Of a stretch of DNA of 37,979 bases, positions 22,731 through 31,438 are shown one piece after another (positions within the stretch are counted from its first letter, which is position 1; each line of letters starts with the position of its first letter). Below the pieces are notes generated by a model, which saw only the letters and a list, made by a program, of their open reading frames with translations, was not told the origin of the DNA and did no database searches. Source of the stretch: Prevotellaceae bacterium UBA1726 (GTDB taxonomy: Bacteria; Bacteroidota; Bacteroidia; Bacteroidales; Bacteroidaceae); the NCBI GenBank assembly GCA_002316005.1, contig DCIM01000078.1, forward strand, positions 59,359 to 97,337, read 5' to 3'. The position numbers were made by a program, and so were the translations under genes.

Positions 22731-24335
22731 TTATCTCCCCAACCAACCTTCTGGGTTCAACTTCGCTGTCTCCTTGCGCAACTGGAACTGGAGGATGTTA
22801 TCTGTACCAAGAGAACCAATTGCCTGACGGGCAGAAACCTTCTGGCCCTTGCTCACGCTAACACTGCGGAGATTGCAATATACTGAGATGTAACGACCGT
22901 GGCGAATCAGTACAAGCCATGTTCCACCGATATTGGCAACAGCCGACACTTCACCATCGAAGATGCTACGAGCCTGAGCTCCAGCAGTACCGAGGATATT
23001 GATACCCTTATTGTCGAGAGTCACATTCTTCAGACCTTCCACATTATACTGTCCAAAATGCGAGACAATGCGATACTGACCAGTGACAGGGATTGGCAAA
23101 CGGCCCTTGTTGCTCTCGAAATTGCTTGAGAGTTTCTGGTCAACACTGCTATACATTGCCTCAGCCTTACTCTCCTTAGCCTTTGCCACCTCTTTATTAT
23201 TACGCTCGTTCTCAACCTCAGCCTTACGCTCAATAGCCTTACGGTTTGCCTCAGCCTCACGGGCTCTTTGTTCAGCACGAGCACGCTCAGCAGCTGAAGC
23301 CTTTGCGGCCTCTTCCTTCAGGCGTTTCTCCTCAGCACGAGCAGCCTCAATCTTTCGCTGATTCTCACGAGCAGCAGCCTCTGCAGCCTCCTTTTTCTTT
23401 CGGAGTTCCTCTGCTTTCTTCTTTGCTGCAGCCTCAGCCTCTGCCTTACGACGAGCCTCAGCCTGCTGACGAGCCACCTCCTCGGCAATGAGTTTATCAA
23501 TCTTTGCGTTCAAGGCAGCATCCTTCTTCTTCTGGTCGTCAATGACTCCCTGGATGGTCTTCTGCTGCTTCTGGAGAGAAGTCACCATATTTTGCTGTTC
23601 TGTCTGCTGACCTTCGAGTGCCTCGTGCTGTTTCTTTCCCTTATTCAAGAGGACATTCTTCTGTCCTTTTGACTCCTCGAGTTGAGCGCGTTTCTCTTCA
23701 ACCTGTGCCTGTTTGTTCTTTAGAATATCGCCTTGTGCCTTCTGGAATGACGCATATTCCTTTACGAAACGCATACGACGGTACATCTGACCGAAGTCAT
23801 GGGCTGAGAAGATGAACATCAACTGGTCTTCAACGGAATGATGACGAGTGAAATAACGAAGTGACTTCACATATTTCTGCTTGCGCTCCTGAAGTTGTTT
23901 CTCGAGAGTCTCAAGTTGCGACTGAAGCAAACTGATATTGTCGTTCAAATGGCTGATGTCGCCCTCAATCGACTCAATCACTTTCTTACTGTCCTTAATC
24001 TGGGTGTTGAGTACCATAAGGTTCTGCAGACGCTTCTTCACATCGGCTTTGTTTGCCTTGAGAGCCTGCTCCTGCTTCTTGATGTTCTTCTGAATCTGGG
24101 CACGCTCATTCTTCAAACCCTCAATGGAGTTTGCAGAAGACTTCTTTGAAGAAGACTTGCTCGCAGTTGACTTTGTTGTTGACGACTTCTTCGTTGATGT
24201 GGTTGATTTCTTTGAAGAAGCCGACTTTGTGGTCGCAGTGGTTGTTGTCTTCTTGGTCGTGGTCTTCTTCTTTGTCTGTGCCTCCATAGGCATAGAAAGA
24301 ATGAGAAGCGACAAAAGTATATATAGGTACTTCAT
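22731..24335 (-). CDS. EnvC-like murein hydrolase activator with degenerate LytM domain
   Basis: The 534-residue protein has a signal peptide ending MEA, then a Lys/Thr/Ser-rich linker (about 20-70), long coiled coils (about 72-200 and 270-390, the latter very rich in Ala, Glu, Lys and Arg) and a C-terminal M23/LytM domain (about 410-534). The zinc-site motifs are lost: the usual HxGxD reads NKGIN, and the HxH reads QFQ. This matches EnvC-type factors, which do not cut peptidoglycan but activate amidases at division. Which amidase it serves is not shown here. It follows the DUF4292 gene by 2 nt in the conserved dut-TPR-DUF4292-EnvC order. Confidence 0.9.
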   Translation of the reverse strand: MKYLYILLSLLILSMPMEAQTKKKTTTKKTTTTATTKSASSKKSTTSTKKSSTTKSTASKSSSKKSSANSIEGLKNERAQIQKNIKKQEQALKANKADVKKRLQNLMVLNTQIKDSKKVIESIEGDISHLNDNISLLQSQLETLEKQLQERKQKYVKSLRYFTRHHSVEDQLMFIFSAHDFGQMYRRMRFVKEYASFQKAQGDILKNKQAQVEEKRAQLEESKGQKNVLLNKGKKQHEALEGQQTEQQNMVTSLQKQQKTIQGVIDDQKKKDAALNAKIDKLIAEEVARQQAEARRKAEAEAAAKKKAEELRKKKEAAEAAARENQRKIEAARAEEKRLKEEAAKASAAERARAEQRAREAEANRKAIERKAEVENERNNKEVAKAKESKAEAMYSSVDQKLSSNFESNKGRLPIPVTGQYRIVSHFGQYNVEGLKNVTLDNKGINILGTAGAQARSIFDGEVSAVANIGGTWLVLIRHGRYISVYCNLRSVSVSKGQKVSARQAIGSLGTDNILQFQLRKETAKLNPEGWLGR

Positions 24336-24337
24336 GT

Positions 24338-25201
24338 TTAGAAACTCATTAGTTTAGAGAATACATCCTCAGCATCTACCAGCTTGTATTTTGACGAGAC
24401 GGTTGTCTCTGTATCCCAGTCGGATGAAGTCTTCAGTTCACTCATCTTTATCTTGATATCGCCTTTCTGCTTCTTGCCTCCGGCTGTTGTCTGGAAACTG
24501 AACTCCTGTGTCTTTGGGAACTTCTGCTTTCCTAATGCGGCAAAGTCGGAATAAAGCCACGAGAGCATTGATGTACCGGCAGAAGCACTGTTGTAGGTTA
24601 TCACGGCAGAAGTCAGCGACTTATCCTTACGACTTGCGCTCCACTGATATTTCATCTGTCCCTGACTGAGGGTGATTGGGAGATATGCATTTGCGCCCGA
24701 CATATCAGCCGAGAAGAGAGATGCGTCAGTAACAGCAACCTTCTGCTTGCCCGGAGCAATGAGCTGATTCCAGAAAAGAGCCTGAAGCGAATAGAACGAA
24801 ATGCCATTGTCGCGAAGGAAATCCAACTGGTTGTAATCGCCCTTGATATATTGCTTGTTCAGGCGGTCAACGACAAGTACATAGTTTGGCGTGAACTCCA
24901 ATCGGCCCACCTCTGTACCAAGCAGCGGAATAAACAACTGAATACGTATCACCTGATCACGACGCATATGAACAGAACCAGGAACGGTGATGTCCTTGTC
25001 GCCGAATTTCAAGGTAACAGAGGCACTGCCCACAATATTCTGTGTCTGCACCCCCCCATTGATAACACCAGCAACAAACGATGTTACGTCATTTGCTGTT
25101 GTCTGTCCTGTTGGTGTTGTTGTGTCTGTTGCATTCTTCTGACTGGCACAAGATGCAAGCAGAACTGTCGCAAACAATATGTATAGAATTCTATTTCTCA
25201 T
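24338..25201 (-). CDS. DUF4292 lipoprotein
   Basis: This 287-residue protein has a canonical lipobox (LLASC, Cys18). The mature part is beta-rich and follows the LolA/LolB-like layout of DUF4292: SASVTLKFGDKDITVPGSV, then IRIQLFIPLLGTEVGRLEFTPNYVLVVDRLNKQYIKGDY. Its fold suggests it could bind lipid or lipoproteins in the periplasm; the exact role is unknown. Its start overlaps the end of the TPR gene by 11 nt and its end is 2 nt from the EnvC-like gene, so the three are tightly coupled. Confidence 0.88.
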   Translation of the reverse strand: MRNRILYILFATVLLASCASQKNATDTTTPTGQTTANDVTSFVAGVINGGVQTQNIVGSASVTLKFGDKDITVPGSVHMRRDQVIRIQLFIPLLGTEVGRLEFTPNYVLVVDRLNKQYIKGDYNQLDFLRDNGISFYSLQALFWNQLIAPGKQKVAVTDASLFSADMSGANAYLPITLSQGQMKYQWSASRKDKSLTSAVITYNSASAGTSMLSWLYSDFAALGKQKFPKTQEFSFQTTAGGKKQKGDIKIKMSELKTSSDWDTETTVSSKYKLVDAEDVFSKLMSF

Positions 25202-26936
25202 ATTTCTTTATTTTCTTTCTTATATCATCAGCATTCGATGAACCCTCAAGCAGCGCCTGTTTCCAATGTTCCACGGCACCTTTCGGTTCGTCACAGTTGA
25301 TGTAGATATCTCCCGCGTGCTCAAAAATCGTACTGTTGTTATGTGTTGAGTCGCGATGTTCTATTGCCTTGTCAATAAATTCCTTTGCCTCCATGAAACG
25401 CTCTTCCTTATAGAGAATCCACGCGTATGTGTCAAGGTAGGTCGTACTGGTTGGATCTTCGTTTATGGTCCTCTGGCTCATCGCCTCAGCCTTCTTCAGG
25501 TCGCCATCAGTCTCGCTGAGGTAATAGGCGTAGTTGTTGAGACACATGATATTGTCGGGTTTCCACTGCAGGCAACTGTCGTAAGCCGCAAAAGCCTCCT
25601 GTTCCATTCCTTTCTGATGGAGGATATCGCCCATCATTGCATAGAAATCACTTACTATTGCCTTGTCGCTCTTATCGTTGATTCGGCTCACTCCACGACG
25701 GAAAGAATTCAACGCACCATCAACATTATCCTTTTGATAATATGCCATTCCCTCATAATAGCAGAATGCCATCTCGTCGGGATTGTATTCAAGAGCAGGT
25801 TCGCAAAGTTTGATTATTCCATCCCAGTCTTCGTTCTTCCATTTGCCCTGAAGGAGTTGCAGACGAGCCGCAGCATTATCAGGAGCAATATCGAGCACAT
25901 GATAAAGGGCTGCATTGAAATCCTCCTCTGGCATATTCTTCAACTGGATATATGCGGCATTGAGCTGAGCAACATCCACATTCTCCGGGTCAGACGCCAT
26001 AACATCCCGGAAAATCTTCAGCACCTGTGTACTGTCAGCTCCATTCTGCTCGTTGTCGCGAATCACCTGCTGGAGCATTGTCATCTTAGTGCGTGAGGCA
26101 GTGTATTTGTTGAGGAGAATCTTGTCACGATAGATTACCGAAAGGGAGTCTTCTCCTTGCTGGCGATAGAAATCGTAGAGCGAAGCGGCAACAAACTCAT
26201 TGTTTGGTTCGTCTTTCTGTGCCTGAAGGAAGATGTCGCGAGCCTCATCAACGCGATTGTTCTGAAGGAGCCAGTTACCGAGCATCAGTTTGTAGTTGAC
26301 ATCATTTGGATGTTCGTCCGACAATCCCTTCAAAGCCTTGTAAGCGCTCTCCGTATCACCTTTCAAGGAATACACGCGCATCTTTGAAAGTGTAATCTGC
26401 TCATCTGTACCCTCCATCTGTTCAATACGCTCAATAGTAGAGAGCATCTTGTCATAGTCCTTCTTCTGCTGATAGAGTTGAATGAGAATGTCGAGTACAT
26501 CCGTGCGGTCTTGATTTGAACTATATAGCGACTCGTATGCCTCAATCGCCTCATCGTATTTCCCACTCTGGATGAGCCACTGAGCCAAGCGCTCGTGATA
26601 GGCATCATTCTTTGGGTTCAAATCAACTGCCTTCTGGAGATAAGCCTGAGCAATAGAGTCGTTGTGGAGTTCGATATAATACGCACCTAATTCATAATAT
26701 ACCTCTGGTGCAACAGAATCCAACTCCAAGCAATGACGATACAAGTCGAATGCAGCATCATAGTGTCCTGCATTTGCCTGACGCACAGCCTCAAGGTAGA
26801 AATACTGATATGCCTCACTGTGGTTCACCTTTACAGGTTCACGGGTGATGGTCTTTGAAGTATGGGCACAAGAACAGATGGCTGCGACAACAATCACAAC
26901 CGAAATAAGACTCTTTATGCCCATTCTTTTTATCAT
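25191..26936 (-). CDS. TPR-repeat lipoprotein
   Basis: The 581-residue protein has a lipoprotein signal (lipobox-like AICSC, Cys22-24) and then roughly a dozen tetratricopeptide repeats. Clear units include YDAAFDLYRHCLELDSVAPEVYYELGAYY, ALNSFRRG and AFAAYDSCLQWKPDNIMCLNNYAYYL. TPR lipoproteins act as assembly platforms at the outer or inner membrane. In Bacteroidetes it is regularly found between dut and the DUF4292 gene, as here, which suggests a joint envelope role with the next two products. The specific partners are unknown. Confidence 0.9.
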   Translation of the reverse strand: MIKRMGIKSLISVVIVVAAICSCAHTSKTITREPVKVNHSEAYQYFYLEAVRQANAGHYDAAFDLYRHCLELDSVAPEVYYELGAYYIELHNDSIAQAYLQKAVDLNPKNDAYHERLAQWLIQSGKYDEAIEAYESLYSSNQDRTDVLDILIQLYQQKKDYDKMLSTIERIEQMEGTDEQITLSKMRVYSLKGDTESAYKALKGLSDEHPNDVNYKLMLGNWLLQNNRVDEARDIFLQAQKDEPNNEFVAASLYDFYRQQGEDSLSVIYRDKILLNKYTASRTKMTMLQQVIRDNEQNGADSTQVLKIFRDVMASDPENVDVAQLNAAYIQLKNMPEEDFNAALYHVLDIAPDNAAARLQLLQGKWKNEDWDGIIKLCEPALEYNPDEMAFCYYEGMAYYQKDNVDGALNSFRRGVSRINDKSDKAIVSDFYAMMGDILHQKGMEQEAFAAYDSCLQWKPDNIMCLNNYAYYLSETDGDLKKAEAMSQRTINEDPTSTTYLDTYAWILYKEERFMEAKEFIDKAIEHRDSTHNNSTIFEHAGDIYINCDEPKGAVEHWKQALLEGSSNADDIRKKIKKYEK

Positions 26937-26949
26937 ATCAGTTTATAAA

Positions 26950-26983
26950 CTCCTCCCCTCGGGGAGGTTGGGTAGGGGCTTTC
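26950..26983. repeat. G/C-rich palindromic repeat after dut
   Basis: CTCCTCCCCTCGGGGAGG forms a short hairpin (CCTCCCC/GGGGAGG), followed by GTTGGGTAGGGGC. It directly follows the dut stop codon on the minus strand. It resembles the element inside the HhH gene at 14100-14140. Confidence 0.5.
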
Positions 26984-27420
26984 TATTTCACACCTGTATG
27001 TCCGTAACCACCTTCGCCGCGTTCTGTTTCGTCAAGGACCTCCACCTTTACGAAGTTACACTGCTCGTGCTTTGCAAAGACAAGCTGTGCGATACGCTCA
27101 CCGTCATTCACGGTGAAATCCTCGTTTGAGAGGTTGATGAGCACTACACCGAGTTCGCCACGATAGTCGGCATCAATAGTTCCCGGAGTATTGAGAACAG
27201 TGATTCCGTGCTTGAAAGCAAGGCCCGAGCGAGGGCGTACCTGACACTCATAGCCAGCAGGAATGGCGATTTTCAATCCTGTTGGAAAAAGGTGACGCTC
27301 CAATGGATGAAGCACTACTGGAGCATCGAGATTTGCTCTAATATCCATACCAGCACTCTGTGGTGTGGCATATGCCGGTAACTGCTGATGACCGGTATTT
27401 ACAATCTTTACTTCTATCAT
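26983..27420 (-). CDS. dut: dUTP diphosphatase
   Basis: The 145-residue protein has all five motifs of trimeric dUTPases: SAGMDIRA, PRSGLA, GTIDADYRGELGV, RIAQLVF and RGEGGYGHTG. It hydrolyses dUTP to dUMP and PPi, which keeps uracil out of DNA and supplies dUMP for dTMP synthesis. It heads the operon that continues with the TPR, DUF4292, EnvC-like and M20 genes (46-nt gap to the TPR gene, filled by a palindromic repeat). It is divergent from dgt, so the two dNTP-pool enzymes share an 80-bp control region. Confidence 0.96.
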   Translation of the reverse strand: MIEVKIVNTGHQQLPAYATPQSAGMDIRANLDAPVVLHPLERHLFPTGLKIAIPAGYECQVRPRSGLAFKHGITVLNTPGTIDADYRGELGVVLINLSNEDFTVNDGERIAQLVFAKHEQCNFVKVEVLDETERGEGGYGHTGVK

Positions 27421-27437
27421 AATATTAAGATATTATG

Positions 27438-27445
27438 CAAAAGTA
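27438..27445 (-). promoter_or_regulatory. -7 promoter box TACTTTTG of the dut operon
   Basis: This is an exact TAnnTTTG on the minus strand, 17 nt before the dut ATG. At the -33 position (19 nt upstream) only a partial match (AATG) exists. Confidence 0.55.
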
Positions 27446-27488
27446 CAACTTTTTATGCTAAATACATTACTTTTTACAAATTATTTAG

Positions 27489-27496
27489 TATTTTTG
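27489..27496 (+). promoter_or_regulatory. -7 promoter box TATTTTTG of dgt
   Basis: This is an exact TAnnTTTG only 4 nt before the dgt ATG. It predicts a transcript with almost no leader. No TTTG is found 19-20 nt upstream. Confidence 0.5.
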
Positions 27497-27500
27497 CGTC

Positions 27501-28838
27501 ATGAACTGGCAACAACTCATTTCAAATATTCGTCTGGGGCAGGAATCAAGGCATCCAGACCGTCATGACGACCGTTCGGAATTCAAGCGCGATTACGATC
27601 GTCTCATCTTCTCTGCACCATTCCGCAGACTCCAGAACAAGACTCAGGTGTTCCCTCTTCCGGGTAGCATCTTCGTACACAACCGACTGACTCATTCTCT
27701 TGAGGTGGCAAGTGTCGGAATGTCGCTTGGCAACGACACAGCCCGAATGATTATGGAGAAGCGTCCTGAGTTGAAGGGTACTCTTTTCGAGGAGATTGGG
27801 ACAATTGTCTCAACAGCATGTCTGGCTCACGACATGGGTAATCCACCTTTCGGTCATTCAGGCGAAAAGGCCATGCAGACATTCTTCACAGAAGGCAAGG
27901 GCGCATTCCTGAAAGACGAACTCAAACCTGAAGTATGGGCAGACATCACTCATTTTGAAGGAAACGCTAATGCTTTCCGCCTGTTGGCCCACAGATTCAA
28001 GGGCAGACGTGAGGGCGGTTTTGTGATGACTTATGCTACTCTTGCCTCTATCGTGAAGTATCCATACTCTTCTCTTGCTGCAAGCAAGAAAGGGAAGTTC
28101 GGTTTCTTTGACGAGGAGAAAGAGATTTACGAAAAGATAGCAACAACACTGGGATTGAAGCGGCTCTCGGCCGACGGAGAACCTTTGCGTTATTGCCGCC
28201 ATCCATTGGTTTATCTTGTTGAGGCAGCCGATGACATCTGCTACGAGATAATGGACATGGAGGATGCTCACAAGCTGAAGATTCTCAGTTACGAGGAGGT
28301 ATCATCGCTTCTCTTGAGTTTCTTTGACGAAAGTGTGCAGAATGCTATCCGCAAGCGTATTGTAGACGAGGGAATAACCGATAAGAACGAACACATTACT
28401 TATATGCGTGCATGCGCTGTAGGTAAGTTGGAAAATCTCTGTGCAAAGGTGTTCGTCGAACATGAAGAGGAAATACTCAATGGCACTTTCGAGGGCTGTC
28501 TCATTGATCATATCCCAGAAAAGGAACGCAAGGCTTACGAGTACTGCACAAAGGTTTCGCAGAAGAAGATTTATCAGTCGAAGCCTGTGCTTGATGTGGA
28601 ACTCTCAGGTTACAAGATCATGGAGACTCTGATGGAGAAGATGGTAGAGGCTGTAATGCATCCTGACCGCTACTACTCAAAGCAGTTGATCAGTCGCGTC
28701 TCAAGTCAGTATGACATTGACTCGCCTGACCTTGGCACTCGCATCATCGCTGTTATTGATTACATCTCAGGCATGACCGACATTTACGCTCTGGATGTTT
28801 ACCAAAAGATTAATGGCATCAGCCTGCCGATAGTATAA
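27501..28838 (+). CDS. dgt: Deoxyguanosinetriphosphate triphosphohydrolase (dGTPase)
   Basis: The 445-residue protein has the N-terminal RRLQNKTQVF block, H65 in NRLTHSLEVA, the HD pair H110-D111 (ACLAHDMGNPPFGHSGE) and a later metal Asp in AADDICYEIMD. These are the HD-domain residues of dGTPases, which split dGTP to deoxyguanosine and triphosphate. The length and the MNWQQL start are usual for the Bacteroidetes form. It is divergent from dut, which suggests joint control of nucleotide pools. It ends before a bidirectional terminator. Confidence 0.93.
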   Translation: MNWQQLISNIRLGQESRHPDRHDDRSEFKRDYDRLIFSAPFRRLQNKTQVFPLPGSIFVHNRLTHSLEVASVGMSLGNDTARMIMEKRPELKGTLFEEIGTIVSTACLAHDMGNPPFGHSGEKAMQTFFTEGKGAFLKDELKPEVWADITHFEGNANAFRLLAHRFKGRREGGFVMTYATLASIVKYPYSSLAASKKGKFGFFDEEKEIYEKIATTLGLKRLSADGEPLRYCRHPLVYLVEAADDICYEIMDMEDAHKLKILSYEEVSSLLLSFFDESVQNAIRKRIVDEGITDKNEHITYMRACAVGKLENLCAKVFVEHEEEILNGTFEGCLIDHIPEKERKAYEYCTKVSQKKIYQSKPVLDVELSGYKIMETLMEKMVEAVMHPDRYYSKQLISRVSSQYDIDSPDLGTRIIAVIDYISGMTDIYALDVYQKINGISLPIV

Positions 28839-28845
28839 AGAGCAG

Positions 28846-28899
28846 CTGTAGTTTCTATAGATTCTATAGTCGCTATAGTCGCTATAGTTGCTATAAGAT
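28846..28899. repeat. Six tandem copies of a 9-bp CTATAGTCG unit
   Basis: The units read CTGTAGTTT, CTATAGATT, CTATAGTCG, CTATAGTCG, CTATAGTTG and CTATAAGAT. Copies 3 and 4 are identical and the outer ones have diverged. They fill the space between the dgt stop and the terminator. Confidence 0.8.
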
Positions 28900-28905
28900 T
28901 GGAAC

Positions 28906-28945
28906 AAAAAAAGATGGATCCCCGTTTTTGAGGACCCATCTTTTT
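28906..28945. terminator. Bidirectional terminator between dgt and the SusCD operon
   Basis: AAAAAGATGGATCC and GGACCCATCTTTTT form a long stem with one internal mismatch around a CGTTTTTGA-type loop. The A-run on one side and the T-run on the other serve both strands. Confidence 0.85.
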
Positions 28946-28962
28946 ATTATATGGTCTGATTA

Positions 28963-29763
28963 TTAATCAAGTGCGAGATAACAAGCGTAGATACCGAAAC
29001 CACCGCTAAGAGCTGGTACGTACCAGTAGAATGGGAACTCGAATGTCTTGCTTGAAGGATCGTATGAGAATTTAGCCTGGTTACAGTAAGCAACGATAGG
29101 GTAACCAGAATAGTCGAATGGAGTAGAGATGTACTTCTGTGTAGTACCTGTAGCATCAGTTACTGTAACAACATTTGTCTCCTTATTCCACTTGAAGAAG
29201 AATGGATCACAACCATCGTCGAACATATCCTTCACGCGATAAAGATCCTGTGATGGAGAGTACTCAAGGCTTACTGACCAACTTTCCTCATACCAGAAGT
29301 TATCTGTATATGTACCTGTAGCCTCAACAGCATAGTCTTCCTTCAAGAAAGTATTCTTGTAGATAGGACATGTAGCCTGCTCTGCATAAGGGTTTGTATA
29401 CTCTTCTGGAATCTGGATAGAAACGCTATAGTCTGTGTTGTATTCCATCTCTGAAGGGAGTGTAACATCAATTGTTGTTGTCTCCTCGCCTGCTGCGAAT
29501 GAAGCAGAAGAAGGAACTACGACACCTTCAGATGCGCTGAGAACTGTCAATGGCACTGTTAGTGCCTCTGAAGCATCAGCACGCTGGAGAGTTACCTCAA
29601 AGCTTGTTGCATCACTGGCAAGAGTCACTGGAGAATATTCAGCGAAAGTTACATTATACTTTCCAGCAGGCTTACCAGCCTCGTATGTGTCGTCCTCGCT
29701 ACATGATGTGAAAGCAGTAGCAAGTGCAACAGCTGCAAAAAGGAATATCTTATGTAATTTCAT
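28963..29763 (-). CDS. SusCD-associated surface lipoprotein, function unknown
   Basis: The 266-residue protein has a lipobox (AFTSC, Cys21) followed by Asp/Glu, the usual signal for surface export of Bacteroidetes lipoproteins. Residues about 35-120 look like an immunoglobulin-like or Calx-beta-type beta sandwich (FEVTLQRADASEALTVPL, AAGEETTTIDVTLPSEMEY). The C-terminal half is beta-rich and aromatic. It follows susD by 22 nt and resembles in position the SusE/SusF-type glycan-binding proteins, so a substrate-binding role at the surface is inferred. No family name is certain. Confidence 0.78.
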   Translation of the reverse strand: MKLHKIFLFAAVALATAFTSCSEDDTYEAGKPAGKYNVTFAEYSPVTLASDATSFEVTLQRADASEALTVPLTVLSASEGVVVPSSASFAAGEETTTIDVTLPSEMEYNTDYSVSIQIPEEYTNPYAEQATCPIYKNTFLKEDYAVEATGTYTDNFWYEESWSVSLEYSPSQDLYRVKDMFDDGCDPFFFKWNKETNVVTVTDATGTTQKYISTPFDYSGYPIVAYCNQAKFSYDPSSKTFEFPFYWYVPALSGGFGIYACYLALD

Positions 29764-29785
29764 AATCGTCTTTTTTTATTGGTTA

Positions 29786-31417
29786 TTAATCAGTTACACC
29801 ATCACGGAGGTTACCGTTCTGACCAGGAACAGGTACTGAACCACCTGTATTGTCAATGATACCCTTGTTGTTATCTGTCTCACGCTGAGAGAAACGCATA
29901 TTCAACCATCCGTCATCGGCAGCAAGATTGAACTTGAATGCATCTGGCCAGTTTGTTTTCTCGCCTTCGTGGAAACGAACGATTGGCTTGCTCATACGCT
30001 TAGCATCTGCTACGAAGAAACCTTCGCCCCAGAGCTCAACACGACGCTGGAACCAGATCTCGTCTGTGAGGTCGCGCATTGCTGGAATTGAGTAGTTTGA
30101 ATCACGGTAAGTCTTAACGAAGTTAGTGAGAACTTCCTTAGCCTTAGCCTCATTGCCACTACGAGCAAGACCCTCTGCCTGAATGAGAATCATCTCCTCA
30201 ACACGCATAAGTGGCCAGTCGTTGTTGTTTGTAGCAGCACCAATACCACTCATCATACCAAACTTAACGTTTGTGTAAGGAAGGAATGCCATCTTGTCAT
30301 CGTACTCGTAAGTTGCGATGTCCTGACCTTCAGCTACATTACCGCTACCGTTATCCCACTTCTGACCGTCGAGAAGAGGTGACTGGAGGTTTTCGTCAAC
30401 CCACCAACCCTTACGAACGTCAGTTGCAGGAATCTGGTTCCAAAGGAGGATGTTACAGCTTGCATAACACTGACAAGCAGCAGAATATGCGTTAGATGAG
30501 AAAGAACCAATCCACGAAGCACTTGTAGCATAAGGATAAACCTGCTCCTGTGCGTTTGTGATATCGATACCCCACATCCAGTTGTGATCCTCAATGTTGT
30601 AGAATGAAGGAACACTTACCTCTGCGATAGAAGCTGGTGTGTAACCCTGCATTGCCTTCTCTGCATCGGCAGCAGCCTCAGCATACTTACCCATAGCGAG
30701 TTCGCAACGAGCACGAAGACCATAAGCAACATTTACGTCAACCTGTGTCTTGTCGGCACGCTTCTCATCGCTCTGAGCAAGAGCAGCGATAGCCTCGTCA
30801 AGGTCGTTGAGGATATAGGTATAAACCTCTTCCAAAGTAGCACGTGGGTTGTTTGTATAGTCAACACCATCCTGGAGGAGAGGAATGTCGAGAGCTGTCT
30901 TGTCCTTCGAATAGCTGAAAGCGAAGTAAGGAGCAAGGCTCATGTAAGCAAAAGCACGAACAGCCTTAGCCTGTGCCCAGTGGTTGCTGCCCTCTGGAAG
31001 AGCATTGATAAGTTCGTTACATACACCAATCTGGTTGTAAGGAAGCTTATAACGCATGTAAGGGTTTGCATAGTTTGGAGTACGTGATGTGTACTCTGCA
31101 GCTACAGAGAACCAGTTGTAGTTGTTATCCTCTACAACAACGTCTGCACCCTCAATGTCCTGAGAGAAAGAAGCTGAGATATAACCGAAGTCGTCAGCAC
31201 GGCTGCTAGAAGTGCCGTATGTAGCCAATGGCTTACCCATCATAGAGTACATTCCAAGGAAAGTTGCCTCTGAACGACTGGCAATTGCCTCGTTTGTCTC
31301 CTGAATCTGCTGGAGAGTGTTGATACCACCTGCAGGGTTCTGCTCATTGATATCATTACAAGATGCAAGAGTTGCAACAGCAGCAAGCATCAAAATTGAA
31401 ATCTTATTAAGTTTCAT
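29786..31417 (-). CDS. SusD/RagB-family surface lipoprotein
   Basis: The 543-residue protein has a lipobox (LASC, Cys20), then an NDINEQNP start and the SusD helical scaffold with four TPR-like units (AVRAFAYMSLAPYFAFSYSK; YIYNDLDEAIAAL type helices; AYGLRARCELAMGKYAEAAADAEKA). The end (MRVEEMILIQAEGLARSG, later FQRRVELWGEGF) is typical of the family. SusD lids bind nutrient at the cell surface and pass it to the partner SusC. It lies 21 nt after susC and is certainly co-transcribed. The substrate, glycan or peptide, cannot be read from sequence. Confidence 0.95.
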   Translation of the reverse strand: MKLNKISILMLAAVATLASCNDINEQNPAGGINTLQQIQETNEAIASRSEATFLGMYSMMGKPLATYGTSSSRADDFGYISASFSQDIEGADVVVEDNNYNWFSVAAEYTSRTPNYANPYMRYKLPYNQIGVCNELINALPEGSNHWAQAKAVRAFAYMSLAPYFAFSYSKDKTALDIPLLQDGVDYTNNPRATLEEVYTYILNDLDEAIAALAQSDEKRADKTQVDVNVAYGLRARCELAMGKYAEAAADAEKAMQGYTPASIAEVSVPSFYNIEDHNWMWGIDITNAQEQVYPYATSASWIGSFSSNAYSAACQCYASCNILLWNQIPATDVRKGWWVDENLQSPLLDGQKWDNGSGNVAEGQDIATYEYDDKMAFLPYTNVKFGMMSGIGAATNNNDWPLMRVEEMILIQAEGLARSGNEAKAKEVLTNFVKTYRDSNYSIPAMRDLTDEIWFQRRVELWGEGFFVADAKRMSKPIVRFHEGEKTNWPDAFKFNLAADDGWLNMRFSQRETDNNKGIIDNTGGSVPVPGQNGNLRDGVTD

Positions 31418-31438
31418 ATCTTTTTCCAGTTTTAAAAG

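Noticed and set aside
25356..26096. 246-codon open frame on the plus strand
   Set aside because: It is opposite the TPR lipoprotein gene and has no domain, promoter or leader of its own.
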